Assembly (NCBI GenBank): GCA_030760725.1
Contig: JASWHV010000012.1
Span: forward strand, 49,073,652 to 49,137,651
DNA from: Neostapfia colusana
Taxonomy: Eukaryota; Streptophyta; Magnoliopsida; Poales; Poaceae
Reading direction: 5' to 3'
Length of the DNA: 64,000 bases
Part shown: one piece after another, positions 33,115 through 42,907 of the stretch
Layout: every line of letters begins with the position of its first letter
How positions within the stretch are numbered: the stretch's first letter is position 1
Position numbers and translations under genes: made by a program
Notes under the pieces: model-generated
Seen by the model: the letters and a program-made list of their open reading frames with translations, nothing else
Database searches by the model: none
Told to the model about the DNA's origin: nothing

Positions 33115-34236
33115 TGTCGGTACCCTCAATACCGGGTACCCCCGCGCACAGGGTGAAACCGCCTAAGGACCTCGCCCCCTCCGCAGGGGCGAGCTCCGAA
33201 GTCACCACGTGTCCGGCAGGGCCGGAGCTCTCCTCTCCTCAGAGGATAGCTCCGGGCCTACCACGTGGCCCAGAAGGCCGGACCTCGCCCCCTCCGCCGG
33301 GGCGAGCTCCGAAGGAGCCACATGTCCAGTAGGGCCGGAGCTTCCCTCCCCTCGGAGGATAGCTCCGGGCCTGCCACGTGGCCTAGAAGGCCAGACCTCG
33401 CCCCTCCGTGGGGGTGAGCTCCGAAGGCTCCACGTGTCCGGCGGGGTCAGAGCTCCTCCTCTCCTCAGAGGAGAGCTCCGGGCCCGACACGTGGCCAGCA
33501 GAGCAGCGCTGTCCGCCCAGTGCTGTAGGCAGCAGGAGTAAAGGCGCGCCATACCTTTACTGTACAAGACATTCAAGACCCGCGCCTTCCCAATACGCGG
33601 AGAAGCGGCGCATGCCAGGCAGGCGCCACTGTGACCAGTCACAGTCAAGACAGGCACATAGTGTCAGAAGCTGCAGTCCATTGAAGGCAGCGACAAGACA
33701 CGGACAAGACATGCCCTACCGTCCCTGCCATCACCAACGGCTGCACGCTACACCTAGCCTGCAGCATGGGCAGGGTGGCAGGACGAGGACCTCGACACCA
33801 GCGCCAAGACATAGAAGCTGGTAGAAAATCACCCCGGGGCCACCTGTCGGGTCCCCGGGGCCCACCTTGTAAGCCGCCCAAGCCTTGGACTATAAAAGGC
33901 TCGGTAGGCAACGTTACAAGGGGTTCGCCTCTTACACACTCACACACGGGGTTGGCCTCTTACACACCCTCGCACTCTAGCCATTCGACATCTTACACCC
34001 TCAAGCTCAGAACTCTGGTTCTGAGCAGCAACCAATACAGCGAGCATCTCTGCTCACCGTGGACGTAGGGTTTTATGCTCCGGCGGCCTGAACCACGTAA
34101 AAATCCCCGTGTCAAGCTTCTCCCTCAATCGTCCCTAACGCTGAAGCTCTCCGTGAGTGACTAGCCCCTCCGAAAAAGAACCTCCGCGGGCTGCCCAGAG
34201 CAGGCCCGGGGGAAGTGTCGGCTACACACTTCAACA
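33115..34236 (+). repeat. 5' LTR of the Tat element
   Basis: 1122 bp. U3 holds about six GAGCTCC/CCACGTG units (33170-33500), TATAAAAG is at 33891-33898, and the LTR ends ACTTCAACA. Confidence 0.92.
33891..33898 (+). promoter_or_regulatory. TATA box of the Tat 5' LTR
   Basis: TATAAAAG in GGACTATAAAAGGCT, identical in the 3' LTR at 41356-41363. Confidence 0.75.
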
Positions 34237-34238
34237 TT

Positions 34239-34256
34239 TGGCGCGTCAGGTAGGGG
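34239..34256 (+). other. Primer-binding site of the Tat element
   Basis: TGGCGCGTCAGGTAGGGG begins two bases after the LTR end. It has the TGGCGCG(C)CAGGTAGGGG form seen in grass Tat-type elements. I do not assign the tRNA. Confidence 0.65.
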
Positions 34257-34941
34257 GCTTTTCCCTTGCGCGACGAGCTTCTGCCGGTGAAGATGACGAA
34301 GCTTCCTTCAGCGGCAAGCTCTCCTCTCCCGCTTTCATGATGAACGGTGACTAGCGGGGATTACGTCTCGACACACTCTGGACGGAGTGTGTCGGCGCAA
34401 GCTGGAAGCTAGCAGCCGACTCCGGTAGAGCCGACTCCGGCAACGCAGGCTCCAGCGAGCGCTATATCCTCTGCAGCTCTGAGCGTCCTCCACGGTGGCG
34501 CGCTAGCTGCAGCAAGAGCGTACTGCGCAATCCACCTGCTGGGGACGCGCCTCAGTCAGCGACCCAGCAGTGGATTCGCAAGGTAGACCGTCTCGTCGTC
34601 GCCACCGCAAACCCTCAGCTTCGGTGGGGACGACGTCCTGGCCAACCGGCTGTGTCGCTGACGCGCATGCCAACGGTTGACGGGCAGACGGCGGATTCCC
34701 GCTCCACCAGGCTCCCATCGACGGACCTGAGGACGGAGCTGGAACGATGCCACTAGGGCAAAGATGCCCGAGTGTTCATTGAGCGACGACGAGAAAGGCG
34801 TCGCAACCAGGAGGCTGGTGACAGCATGTCGACTGCCTCTACCCAGCCTGAGGCGCAGACGTTCGCCACGCGATTTCTGCCCCAGGCATACGCCACGCAG
34901 AATATGCCCTGCAAACAGCGCCCCCGGTCTATGGCGCAGCC
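34257..34941 (+). other. 5' leader of the Tat element
   Basis: GC-rich, no convincing frame. Contains a short direct repeat around GCCGACTCCGG (34417-34441). The ORFs called on both strands disagree in composition with the gag frame and are treated as chance. Confidence 0.6.
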
Positions 34942-35870
34942 TTGCCCATACCGGGGTACACAGTGCCAGCAGCGAACCAAGCGTTTGTGGCACCAACGCC
35001 TGCAGCAACAGGAGCAGGATGTGCGGCCCTGGCGCCACACCTTCGCTTCGCGAGGTGGCCGCACAAGTTTCGGCCGCACCTGCCCGAGAAGTACGACGGC
35101 AGTGTCAACCCGGCGGAGTTCCTCCAGATCTACTTCACCGCCATCCTTGCTGCAGGAGGGGACGAGGCTGTCATGGCCAACTACTTCCCCGTCGCCTTGT
35201 CCGGCCCAGCCCGGTCTTGCCTCATGAACCTCCCCCAGGGTTCCATAACCTCTTGGGGAGAGCTCTGCCGGCAGTTCACTGCTAACTTCGGCAGCTCCTA
35301 CACCCGGCCTGGCACGGAGCTCGACCTCCACGCCGTCCAGCAACAACCTGGAGAGACGCTGCGCTCCTTCATCCAGCGGTTCTCCCAGGTACGGAACACC
35401 ATCCCACATATCCAAAATGCTTCTGAGGTGGTGGCGTTCCGGCAGGGTGTACGGGACAAGAAGATGCTTGAGAAGCTCGCGACCAGAGAGGTTCGCGACA
35501 TCTCAGAGCCCTTCAGCCTGGCGGACAAGTGCGCCAGAGCAGCAGAAGGGCGGAACTGGCACTCGCTGCCAGCCTCCGAGTCAGGAGGACAGCCTGGATC
35601 CGGCGTTGCTTCCTATGGAAGCGGCAAGAAGATCAAGAACCGGGGCGGTGGCAAGATGAAGCCACCGGCCACGGCCCGTTGCTGCAGTAGCAGCACCCAG
35701 TGGAGCTCGGGGGCCACGCCCCGACAAAAGGCAGCGACAGTCACCAACTCCAGATGGTGACCAAGGCGAGCAATGCCCCGTGCACGGCACCAGTTACCAT
35801 AATGCTGCTGAGTGCCAGGATATTCAGAAGCTCGCAGAGCGCTTCCGCAAAGGGAGGCAGCTGCGAGCTG
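34942..35870 (+). pseudogene. gag of the Tat element
   Basis: Open from 34942 to 35760 (272 codons). The retrotransposon gag core has PEKYDGSVNPAEFLQIY, GDEAVMANYFPVALSGPA, SWGELCRQFTANF, GETLRSFIQRFSQVRN and FRQGVRDKKMLEKLA (residues about 50-190), then a GSGKK-type basic stretch. A frameshift near 35740 separates the Tat-type Cys/His tail (CPVHGTSYHNAAECQDIQKLAERFRK, about 35779-35855). The first Met of this frame is probably internal or near the real start; upstream sequence in the same frame is open for some distance. Gag would make the particle; without pol the element relies on others. Confidence 0.85.
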
Positions 35871-36210
35871 ATGCCCCACCCTTCCGTCAAAGGGAGGGCT
35901 AGCAGAAGGTCGACGCCCCAGACAACGTCGACCACCAGGTGCGGTTTTAGGAGCCTCAGCGCGCCATAAAGACGGTGCACAACGATGAGGACTCCAGCTC
36001 CAGTGACGACGAGCCAGGGCAGTAACCGACTACGGCTGCCCCGAAAGATCCGTGGAGACTGCACTGCTGCGATATCAGCCTTGGAGAAGCTCCAAGCAGT
36101 CGCAGCAGCCCAAGCACCAGCCCTGGCGGTGCAGAACCGGGCCAGCTCCACCCAAGTGCACGTCTCGGTGCCTCGGCCTCACCTCCTGGGGGCCGCCCAG
36201 GATCTGTCAA

Positions 36211-36311
36211 CCTCTTGACGGCCTTAGCCAGAAGGGGAAAGACATCTTGGGTCTCCCAAGAAGAGTCCTGGCCCTCCTACCTCTTGACGGCCTTAGCCAG
36301 AAGGGGAAAGT
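36211..36311 (+). repeat. 31 bp direct repeat, 69 bp apart, at the pol deletion scar
   Basis: CTCTTGACGGCCTTAGCCAG followed by AAGGGGAAAG occurs at 36212 and again at 36281. It lies where protease, RT and most of integrase should be, so it may mark the deletion or slippage event. Confidence 0.8.
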
Positions 36312-36329
36312 ACCCCGGGGCTCCCGGGA

Positions 36330-36640
36330 GAAGCCGCGCTGGACCTGCTCCAGCGTGAAGATATCGACCTCGTCGGCGAGGCACGATTGCAGGTAACACC
36401 CCACAACGCACGGCCCCGGCTGGTGCTCTAGCACTACCGCCAAAGGACCAAGCGCATCAGGGAGCTGAAAGAAGGCAACCTGGTGCCGCGACACACACTT
36501 TCCCGTGAAGGACCTATAAACTCTCCCCCAGCCGGGAAGGTCCCTTCCGAGTCACGAAAGTTGCCGTCCCAGGTACATACGCCTTTCCACCAAGGATGGG
36601 ATCCGTTCCCGAACCCTTGGAGCATGGAACATCACAGTAA
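36330..36640 (+). pseudogene. Remnant of the integrase C-terminus of the Tat element
   Basis: Fragments in shifting frames: DIDLVGEARLQ, RIRELKEGNLVPRHTLS, SPPAGKVP, and PFPNPWSMEHHSKFYL just before a stop. This matches the ending of gypsy polyproteins (a loading-domain phrase of the GDLVLRR type, a PSWEGPF-like phrase and a closing NPWNIEHLRRFY-like phrase). Nothing of protease, RT or RNase H is seen between here and gag. Confidence 0.75.
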
Positions 36641-37999
36641 GTTCTACCTCCTGAGCATTAGTGGAACAGGCCTTTACCTTTCTGTAATAAATCCCATAGA
36701 GTCCAGGAACAGCGCTCGGAGCAGCTAAGCCTCAGGGGACGGTCTAGGACTACGTCCAGCTTGGCCCAGTTCCGACCCCAAGCGCGTAGAGTCTTGCTTC
36801 CCTTCTTAATGGGACGGGTCGTTGCCTCCATGTACAGCCTGTCTTCCTCCTATGGGCATTTACACAGAAACCTGTTCTACCACGCTCTCACTTACGTGCT
36901 CATTTAAATTACGCATTAATTTTTATGACCGCACTTTCTATGTATGCTCACCGTACATTCAACTCCCCTTTCCCGCTCTCATCCATAGTCAACATTTGCT
37001 ATCCTATCGAAGGCGGTTGCGCTTGAGGCACCTGCCGATAGCCAGGGGGCCTCTCGGGCCTCCCCCAGTCAGGTCTTGCGGTGCCAGTTGGTCACCTCCA
37101 GGAAAGGCCTGCGCCGTGCATGGGGGGTCCAGGGTGCGTATCCCGCTTAGCTGGCTCTGTACCCAAAGCGTGCGCACCCTGCCCTCCGGAGGTCCAGGGG
37201 AGTACAGCCGCTTTGCCTGGTTCCGTACCCAAAGCCTGTGCACTCTGCTTCCCCGGCGTACGGTCCGGTACTAGGGGCCGGACGGTCGTACCCTGACCTC
37301 GGAGGGAGCCGGAGCCCCGGTGCCTTGCGCACAGAATTGCCCAAGCCCCGTATACCGAACTAGGACCGTAAGCTGAATAAGACTAAGAGACGGGGAGGGG
37401 AGAACCCCCCTGAGGAGAATTACGCTTCCTCTACCTGTGTGCAGGACCTCCAGGTTCTAGCTACGGGGACCGCATGAAGGGGGGCAAGGAGTTATCGACT
37501 ACTCCAACGCAGGACCAGATGATCCAGGTTTCGCCCTTTCTGCAGTGATGAGTCCCAAAGTCCCCACGTGTCTAGCAGGGTCGGAGCTCCCCCCTCCTCA
37601 GGAGGAGCTCTGGCCCGCCACGTGGCCGGCAGAAGCCGGACCTCCCCCTCCGCGGGGAAAGCTCCGAAGGCTCCACGTGTCCCACGGGGCTAGACCTCCC
37701 TCTCCTCAGAAGGGAGCTCCGGGCCCGCCACGTGGTCGGCAGATCCGGACCTGCTCATTCTCATGGGGCGAGTTCCGGAGACCTCCGGGGCCCTTAATAC
37801 AATAAGGACCCGGGGAAGGTGTCTGTGCAGAACTTCGAGATTGGTGAAGGCCTCTGAGTACCTTGCGGAGCTAAGGGCTCGGCCAGGCAAAACCAATAAG
37901 GAGACAAGAGCACACAGACACGAAAAGTCGCAAGAGTCTATTTGTTCAAGGATCCATGAGCTGGACTACAGACTTAATAAAAAAAGGGAGATACAAGTC
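36641..37999 (+). other. Tat element region between pol remnant and antisense gene
   Basis: No gene recognised. At 37150-37260 there is a short two-copy repeat around GTACCCAAAGC. At 37545-37780 there is a block of four GAGCTC/CCACGTG units like those of the LTR, here outside the LTR and just beyond the 3' end of the antisense gene. Confidence 0.65.
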
Positions 38000-40105
38000 C
38001 TAGGGTTCCCCTAGCTCGCGCCGGAACCTAGAGGCTATAAGGGCGGCCACGTCCCCGACTTCAGCTCTGGGAGCTTCCTCCCGCTCCGTGGCAGGGCCCT
38101 GTCTCGTTGGCTCTAGCGAGAAGGAAGGGTCCCGGCTCCGGAAGCACGCCAACACGTGCGTGGCAACCTCCACAGCTAGGCCCCATCCCTCTGCCTCGAG
38201 CTCGCCGGCGACCACCGCATCTAGCCTGCTCAACTTGGCGCCGATTGACTCGAGTGCAGGGATCACCTCGGCCACCTTCAACGCAGGGGCCGCTGTCTTA
38301 ACCGGGCTGAAGCCAAGGGGGACAAGGGCGAACCCTGCCTGGTCGACGAAGCTCGAGACCGCACGTGCCTCGGAAGACCATGAGGCCAAGAGCTCCTCTA
38401 CCTCGCGGCAGGCTGCCAGCAAGGCGTCGTGGCTCCCCTCAGAGAATTCCTTCTCCTTGTCTGCCAGAGAGCTTTCCCGAAGGTGGAGGTTCTAGGTGAG
38501 CCGCTCCAACTCTAAAGTCCGGAAGTCGGCAGCCAGCTCCCGATCCAGCCTCGCCTGGCACTCCCGGGAGACCTGCTCCTCCCTCGTGGCAAGGTCTGCC
38601 TTCCGGGCCTCTAGCTCCGTAGCCCGGGCTCGCAGGTCGCCCTCGCCCGCCGCCAGCCGCGCGGCGACTCTCTCCGCCTCGGCCGCCACGGAGCGCTCCT
38701 GATCCGCAACAGCGCGCTCACGGCGCGCCAGCCTCTGCTGCACCTCCTCCTGGGCAGAGAAGTTCTCCTCGTCCCGGGCATGCGCCTCAAGGGCCTCCTT
38801 ATGGAGCCGCCACGTCTCGGAGTCCAGGCGGTCGACGACCCGCTTCTGTCGGTCGAGGAGCGCCTCCATGATATCAAGTGACTCCCGCCTGGAGTCGAGC
38901 TCCCCCTTGACCTTCACGGCCCGCTCCCTCAAAAGGTTCCCCCAGGTGAGGAGGCGATCCCTCTCAACCACCTGCTCCTCTCGCTCGCGACCGAGCGCGG
39001 CTAAGACCTGCCGGACGCTCGTCCGGGCGAGCACGAGAGCGTCTGCTAGGGGCAGTGGGGAAGCAGAGGCCGGAGCGGCGCCCCGACCTCCTCCATCACG
39101 TCCTCTTCAAGAGAAGACGACACACCGGCAACCGGGACGAGATGCCGGTCAGGAGAAGCCGGCGTCGGGACGAGCTCGCTCCCGTCACACCCTGGTTCGA
39201 TGCCCACCGTAAGGCCGGTGGCAGTTCCTTCCGCTCCGGCAACAGGAGGTGGGACTTCAACAACCGGACCCGCCGAACCCTCACCGACAGCTGGCTCCTG
39301 AGCCGCTGAAGAAGGACGAGAGGAGGGAGTCAACGCTTCCATAGAAGCTGGGCCGACTGGTATAGGAGGAACTTGCGCTGGCTTGGGGGCCGCAGCAACC
39401 GTCTCGGCAAGAGGAGTCGACGCTGCCATAGAATCCGGGCTGACCGGTACAAGAGGAACTTGCGCTGGCTTCGGGGCCGCGGCAACCGTCCCGGCTTCCG
39501 AGCGCTGCGGCGCAGACCCCCCGTCAGTCGGGGATGGCCGGGAAACGGGAGCGTTACCGGCACTCGGGGAGTCCCTGCAAGCATGGGAAACTCCTAAGTT
39601 AAGAAAAGACGAAGAGAGCACAACTCTAGAATCCGGTAGGCATCGCTTACCGAGAGACACGAGCACTCCAACGGGCTCTGAACCCCGGCTTCCGAGCCGG
39701 GGTAGGACTACTAGAGCCCGCCGTCGCCGCCGACGGCTGCCCCGTAGTCGCTCGGGCTGACGGAGCAGGGGATGCTTCTGAAGCCCCCCTCGACGTCGGC
39801 CCGACTCCTGAAGCCCGGGGCACCTGAGTTCTTGGATCGCCCCTGGGCACCGATGCATCAGCAGTTTCCTTCGAGATGCCACCGCCTGAGGAGGGAGGAT
39901 GCGACGCCCGAGAACTTTCAGCTCGTCGTCGCTCAAGAGAAGTCCCGTCGGGATGATGAGCCCGAGATCTCTTGGGGTCACCACCGGACAGGGCGCCATC
40001 TGCAGAAGCAAGGCGCGCATGCGTCCTGGATCCCTGACTCGGCGCAGACGCCGCTGCCGGAGGAGATCGAGCGCGCTTCTTCTCCGGAGGCGGGTAGGAA
40101 GCCAT
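38000..40105 (-). pseudogene. Antisense extra gene of the Tat element: two exons, coiled-coil protein
   Basis: Minus strand. Exon 1, 40105-39651, starts MASYPPPEKKRARSPP: a basic, nuclear-signal-like KKRAR and a Ser/Pro/Ala-rich disordered region. A donor CG|GTAAGC and an acceptor TTGCAG|GG define a 76 nt intron (39575-39650). Splicing puts exon 1 in phase with the long frame that ends at 39046 (AAAPKPAQVP repeated twice, then acidic SSSLEEDVMEEVG). A frameshift near 39046 leads into 38495-39034, a long heptad-rich Glu/Arg coiled coil (REREEQVVERDRLL, ARRERAVADQERSVAAEAER). A single stop at 38492-38494 precedes the C-terminal part (LLAACREVEELLASW ... RFRRELGEP) that ends at 38000. Total about 675 codons. 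Function unknown; related antisense ORFs are known in Tat elements. The splice sites are my inference from sequence. Confidence 0.72.
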
Positions 40106-40560
40106 GGCAGAAGACAGAGGCGCAAGAACTCAAGGAAGTTGAAAGCGCTGGGAAGTGCGAAGGGAAGCCGCGGTACGGGTAAGATCCCCTCTTAAAACTT
40201 CCTAGGTGCGATTCAAAGCGATTTGAAACTCTTCGAATACACCGCTTGGGCAACCGCTTCGGCTCCAAGACCAAGCGTCGATGACAAGTGGACCCAAGCC
40301 GTCCAGTTGAAGCGGTGGGCCAAGAAGTCAGTCTCCCAAGGAGACGAGCCAGCAAGACGCTTCGGCGGTTCCCAAAAAAAGCGCTGCGACCTGCAGAAGT
40401 GGCAACCTTGGGAACCGCCGCAGTAAAAGCAACCATCAAGTGGGCGCACGCTCCCACGATCCCGCGACTGTTCGTGCTCCGGCAACGGTCAATGCGGGAC
40501 TTAGAGAAAGTGCGCGGAATGGAAGAGACGGAGGCCCCACCTCGGGCTCACTATCTCCCC
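40106..40560 (-). other. Upstream region of the antisense gene
   Basis: 455 bp between the antisense start codon and the Tat polypurine tract; it would hold the antisense promoter. No TATA box is obvious on the minus strand and no other gene is seen. Confidence 0.5.
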
Positions 40561-40565
40561 CGAGG

Positions 40566-40580
40566 TGGCCTGGGGGCCAT
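40566..40580 (+). other. Polypurine-like tract of the Tat element
   Basis: GGCCTGGGGGCCAT directly before TGTCGATACC. Weakly purine-rich, in the expected place. Confidence 0.55.
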
Positions 40581-41665
40581 TGTCGATACCCTCGATATGG
40601 GGTACCCCCGCGCACAGGGGGAAATGCCTAAGGACCTCGCCCTTCTCCGCAGGGAGAGCTCCGAAGGCGCCACATGTCCAGTGGGCCCAAACCTCCCTCT
40701 CCTCAGAGGAGAGCTCCGGACCCGCCACATGGCCAACTGAGCCGGACCTCCCTCCTCCGTGGGGAGAGCTCCGAAGGCTCCACGTGTCCCGCGGGGCCGG
40801 ACCTCCCTCTCCTCAGAGGAGAGCTCCGGGCCCGCCACGTGGCAAGCAGAAGCCGGACCTCCCCCCTCCGCGGTGAGAGGCCCGAGGGCTCCACGTGTCC
40901 CGCGGGGCCAGACCTCCCTCTCCTCAGAGGAGAGCTCCGGGCCCGCCACGTGGCCAGCATAGCAACATTGCCTGCCCCCGCATGGTAGGCAGGAGGCATA
41001 AAGACGTGCCATGCCTTGCCCGTACAAGGTATTCAAGGCCCGCGCCTTCCCAAGACGCGGAGGTGCGGAGCACGCCTCTCTCAGGTGCCGTTGCGCCCAG
41101 TCACATCGTAGACTGGCACGCCGTGTCAGAACCTGCCCACCAATAAACACAGCGACAAGACATCCCCTGCTGCCCCTGCCATCATCAACCACTATGACTA
41201 GCTTGCGGCATGGGTAGGGCTGCAGAACAAAGACTCGGGAGCCTACGCCAGAGACAACTACCGGCATAACTGCAGATATGGTAGATGGCAGGCAATCTCC
41301 CCGGGACCACCTGTCGGGTCTCGGGCCCACCTTGTAAGCCGCACGAGCCTTGGACTATAAAAGGCTTGGGTAGGCAACGTTAGCAAGGGTTCTAACTCTG
41401 TTGACTCGCACTCTAGCCATCTCACACCCTCAAGCTCAGGACTCCGCTTCTGAGCAGCAAGCAATACAGCGAGCACCTCTACTCACCGTGGACGTAGGGT
41501 TTTACGCTCCGGCAGCCTGAACCACGTAAAACTCCCCGTGTCAAGCTTCTCCCTCAATCGTCCCTAATGCTGAAGCTCTCTGCGAGTGACTAGCCCCTCC
41601 GAAAAAGAACCTCCGCGAGCTGCCCAGAGAAGGTCCGGGGGAAGTGTCGGCTACACACTTCGACA
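40581..41665 (+). repeat. 3' LTR of the Tat element
   Basis: 1085 bp, pairs with 33115-34236. The tandem units at 40640-40960 are arranged somewhat differently from the 5' copy. TATAAAAG at 41356-41363. Ends CTTCGACA at the TSD. Confidence 0.92.
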
Positions 41666-42907
41666 GGTTCTCTCTTGGTGAGAGTGTTTTGGGACTAAGT
41701 CCTGGTAGACCGGACTTGTCCGCCTCAGTGGCCGGACTAGTCCAGGCTAGCCAGACTTGTCCATTTTCACACGGACCAAGAGTTCCTGTGTGAGTTCGGG
41801 CTAGTCCGTTATGAGGCGGACTAGTCTGTATGGTTGTGAGATGAGAGCTCCCACGGCTAAGTCATGGTGGACCGAACTTGTCCGCCTTAGTGGTCGGACT
41901 AGTCCTGGTCCTCTAGACTTGTCTGTTCTCACCCGAACAAAGAGTTCCTTTGTGAGATCGGACTAGTCCATTGTGAGGCGAACTAGTCCGGAAATTCGTG
42001 AACATTTGAAATTTGAACGTTTGGGAGTAGGTGGCTTTGTGATGTCAGTGGTCCCTGAAGACCGAACTAGTCCGGGGTCCTAACCGGACTAGTCCGGACT
42101 TTAGTTGGTGGCAAAGGTTGACTGTCGGGACTTCTATAAAAGGAGATGCCCTGATTTCATTTAGACCACCCTAGAACCCTAGCGCCACCACAGCCATCCT
42201 GGAGCCCCTCTAAGCCTTCTCTCTTGCCTACTCACCCTCTAGAACCAATTCTTGAGTGGATTTGGGTGTGTGAGGAGAGGAGAAGGAAGAACTTCGTGTT
42301 TTGGCTCTTGGAGTGATCTCGTGCACTTGGTGTGAGTCTTTGTGATCTGTGGCTTGTGAGATTCGCGAAGTTTTGAGGATATGATCAAGTGGGAGCCTTA
42401 GATTGTGAGCAGCCCCAAAATCTTGTAAGTTCACCCTTGAGATAGTGGAAGAACGGGTTGGCCTTAGTGGCGACTTGGTGAGGAAAGGGTTGTTAAACCC
42501 GGTCCTTTGTGGACTCCTCAACGGGGACGTAGATTACTGAGTGGAATCGAACCTCGGGCAAAAATCTTCGTGTCACTTTTGCTTTTACATTTCATTGATC
42601 ATTAAAATTGCTTAGGATTCATTCGATCATTTCGTTCCTATAGTATTCCTTGTTACAATCTTGCAATCCATTTTAATATTCTATCATACCTGTCATATTA
42701 GATTGCTAGTTATTTTATCCGCATTTTGTTAGGCTAAAATCTGAAGAAAAAACCCATAAAAATCAAGTTTCAGGTTTTTCCAGCAGGCTGACCGGACTAG
42801 TCCGCCCGTGAGCCACACTAGTCTGGTCCCTGTGTTCTAATCTCGTTTAATTAAGTCATTTCAGGTATTTTAGCCTATTCACCCCCCTCAAGGCAACTAT
42901 CACCACG

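Larger units (their letters stand above)
33115..41665 (+). mobile_element. Tat-lineage Ty3/gypsy element, non-autonomous, in the copia 3' LTR
   Basis: LTRs 33115-34236 and 40581-41665 (TGTCGGTACCC / TGTCGATACCC ... CTTCRACA) with a perfect TSD, GGTTC (33110-33114 and 41666-41670). The internal 6.3 kb has gag on plus, then only the C-terminal end of integrase, so protease, RT and RNase H are missing. A long antisense gene (38000-40105) lies before the 3' LTR. Extra antisense ORFs downstream of pol are known from Tat-lineage elements of grasses; LTR start, gag type and layout agree. The element must depend on an autonomous relative. Confidence 0.92.
1049..42902 (+). mobile_element. Sirevirus-like Ty1/copia retrotransposon, carrying three nested retrotransposons
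   Basis: LTRs of about 1.7 kb (1049-2768 and 32675-42902, the latter interrupted) begin TGTAAGTGCATC / TATAAGTGCATC and end GGCAACTATCA. The 5 bp CCACG occurs directly before (1044-1048) and after (42903-42907), a perfect TSD. A tRNA-iMet-type primer site follows the 5' LTR and a polypurine tract precedes the 3' LTR. Gene order is gag, protease, integrase, RT, RNase H (copia order), followed by an extra ORF before the 3' LTR. The extra downstream ORF, the coiled-coil C-terminus of gag and the palindrome-rich LTRs suggest the Sirevirus lineage; that placement is inference. Without the nested insertions (6017-27168 and 33115-41665, each with one TSD copy) the element would be about 12 kb. All genes are broken. 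Confidence 0.93.
32675..42902 (+). repeat. 3' LTR of the copia element, split by a Tat gypsy element
   Basis: Consists of 32675-33114 and 41671-42902 (about 1.67 kb together). It begins TATAAGTGC (TG mutated to TA). The split falls in a palindrome-rich stretch, at CCGGTTC. A TATA box is kept at 42135-42142. Confidence 0.92.

Noticed and set aside
34556..35528. Long minus-strand ORFs opposite the Tat gag
   Set aside because: Shadows of the GC-rich gag frame; no similarity to known proteins.
39046..40125. The 359-codon minus ORF read as one protein from its first Met
   Set aside because: Its N-terminal third is Arg/Leu-rich out-of-phase sequence; the other frame starting at 40105 plus a 76 nt intron gives a more coherent product.
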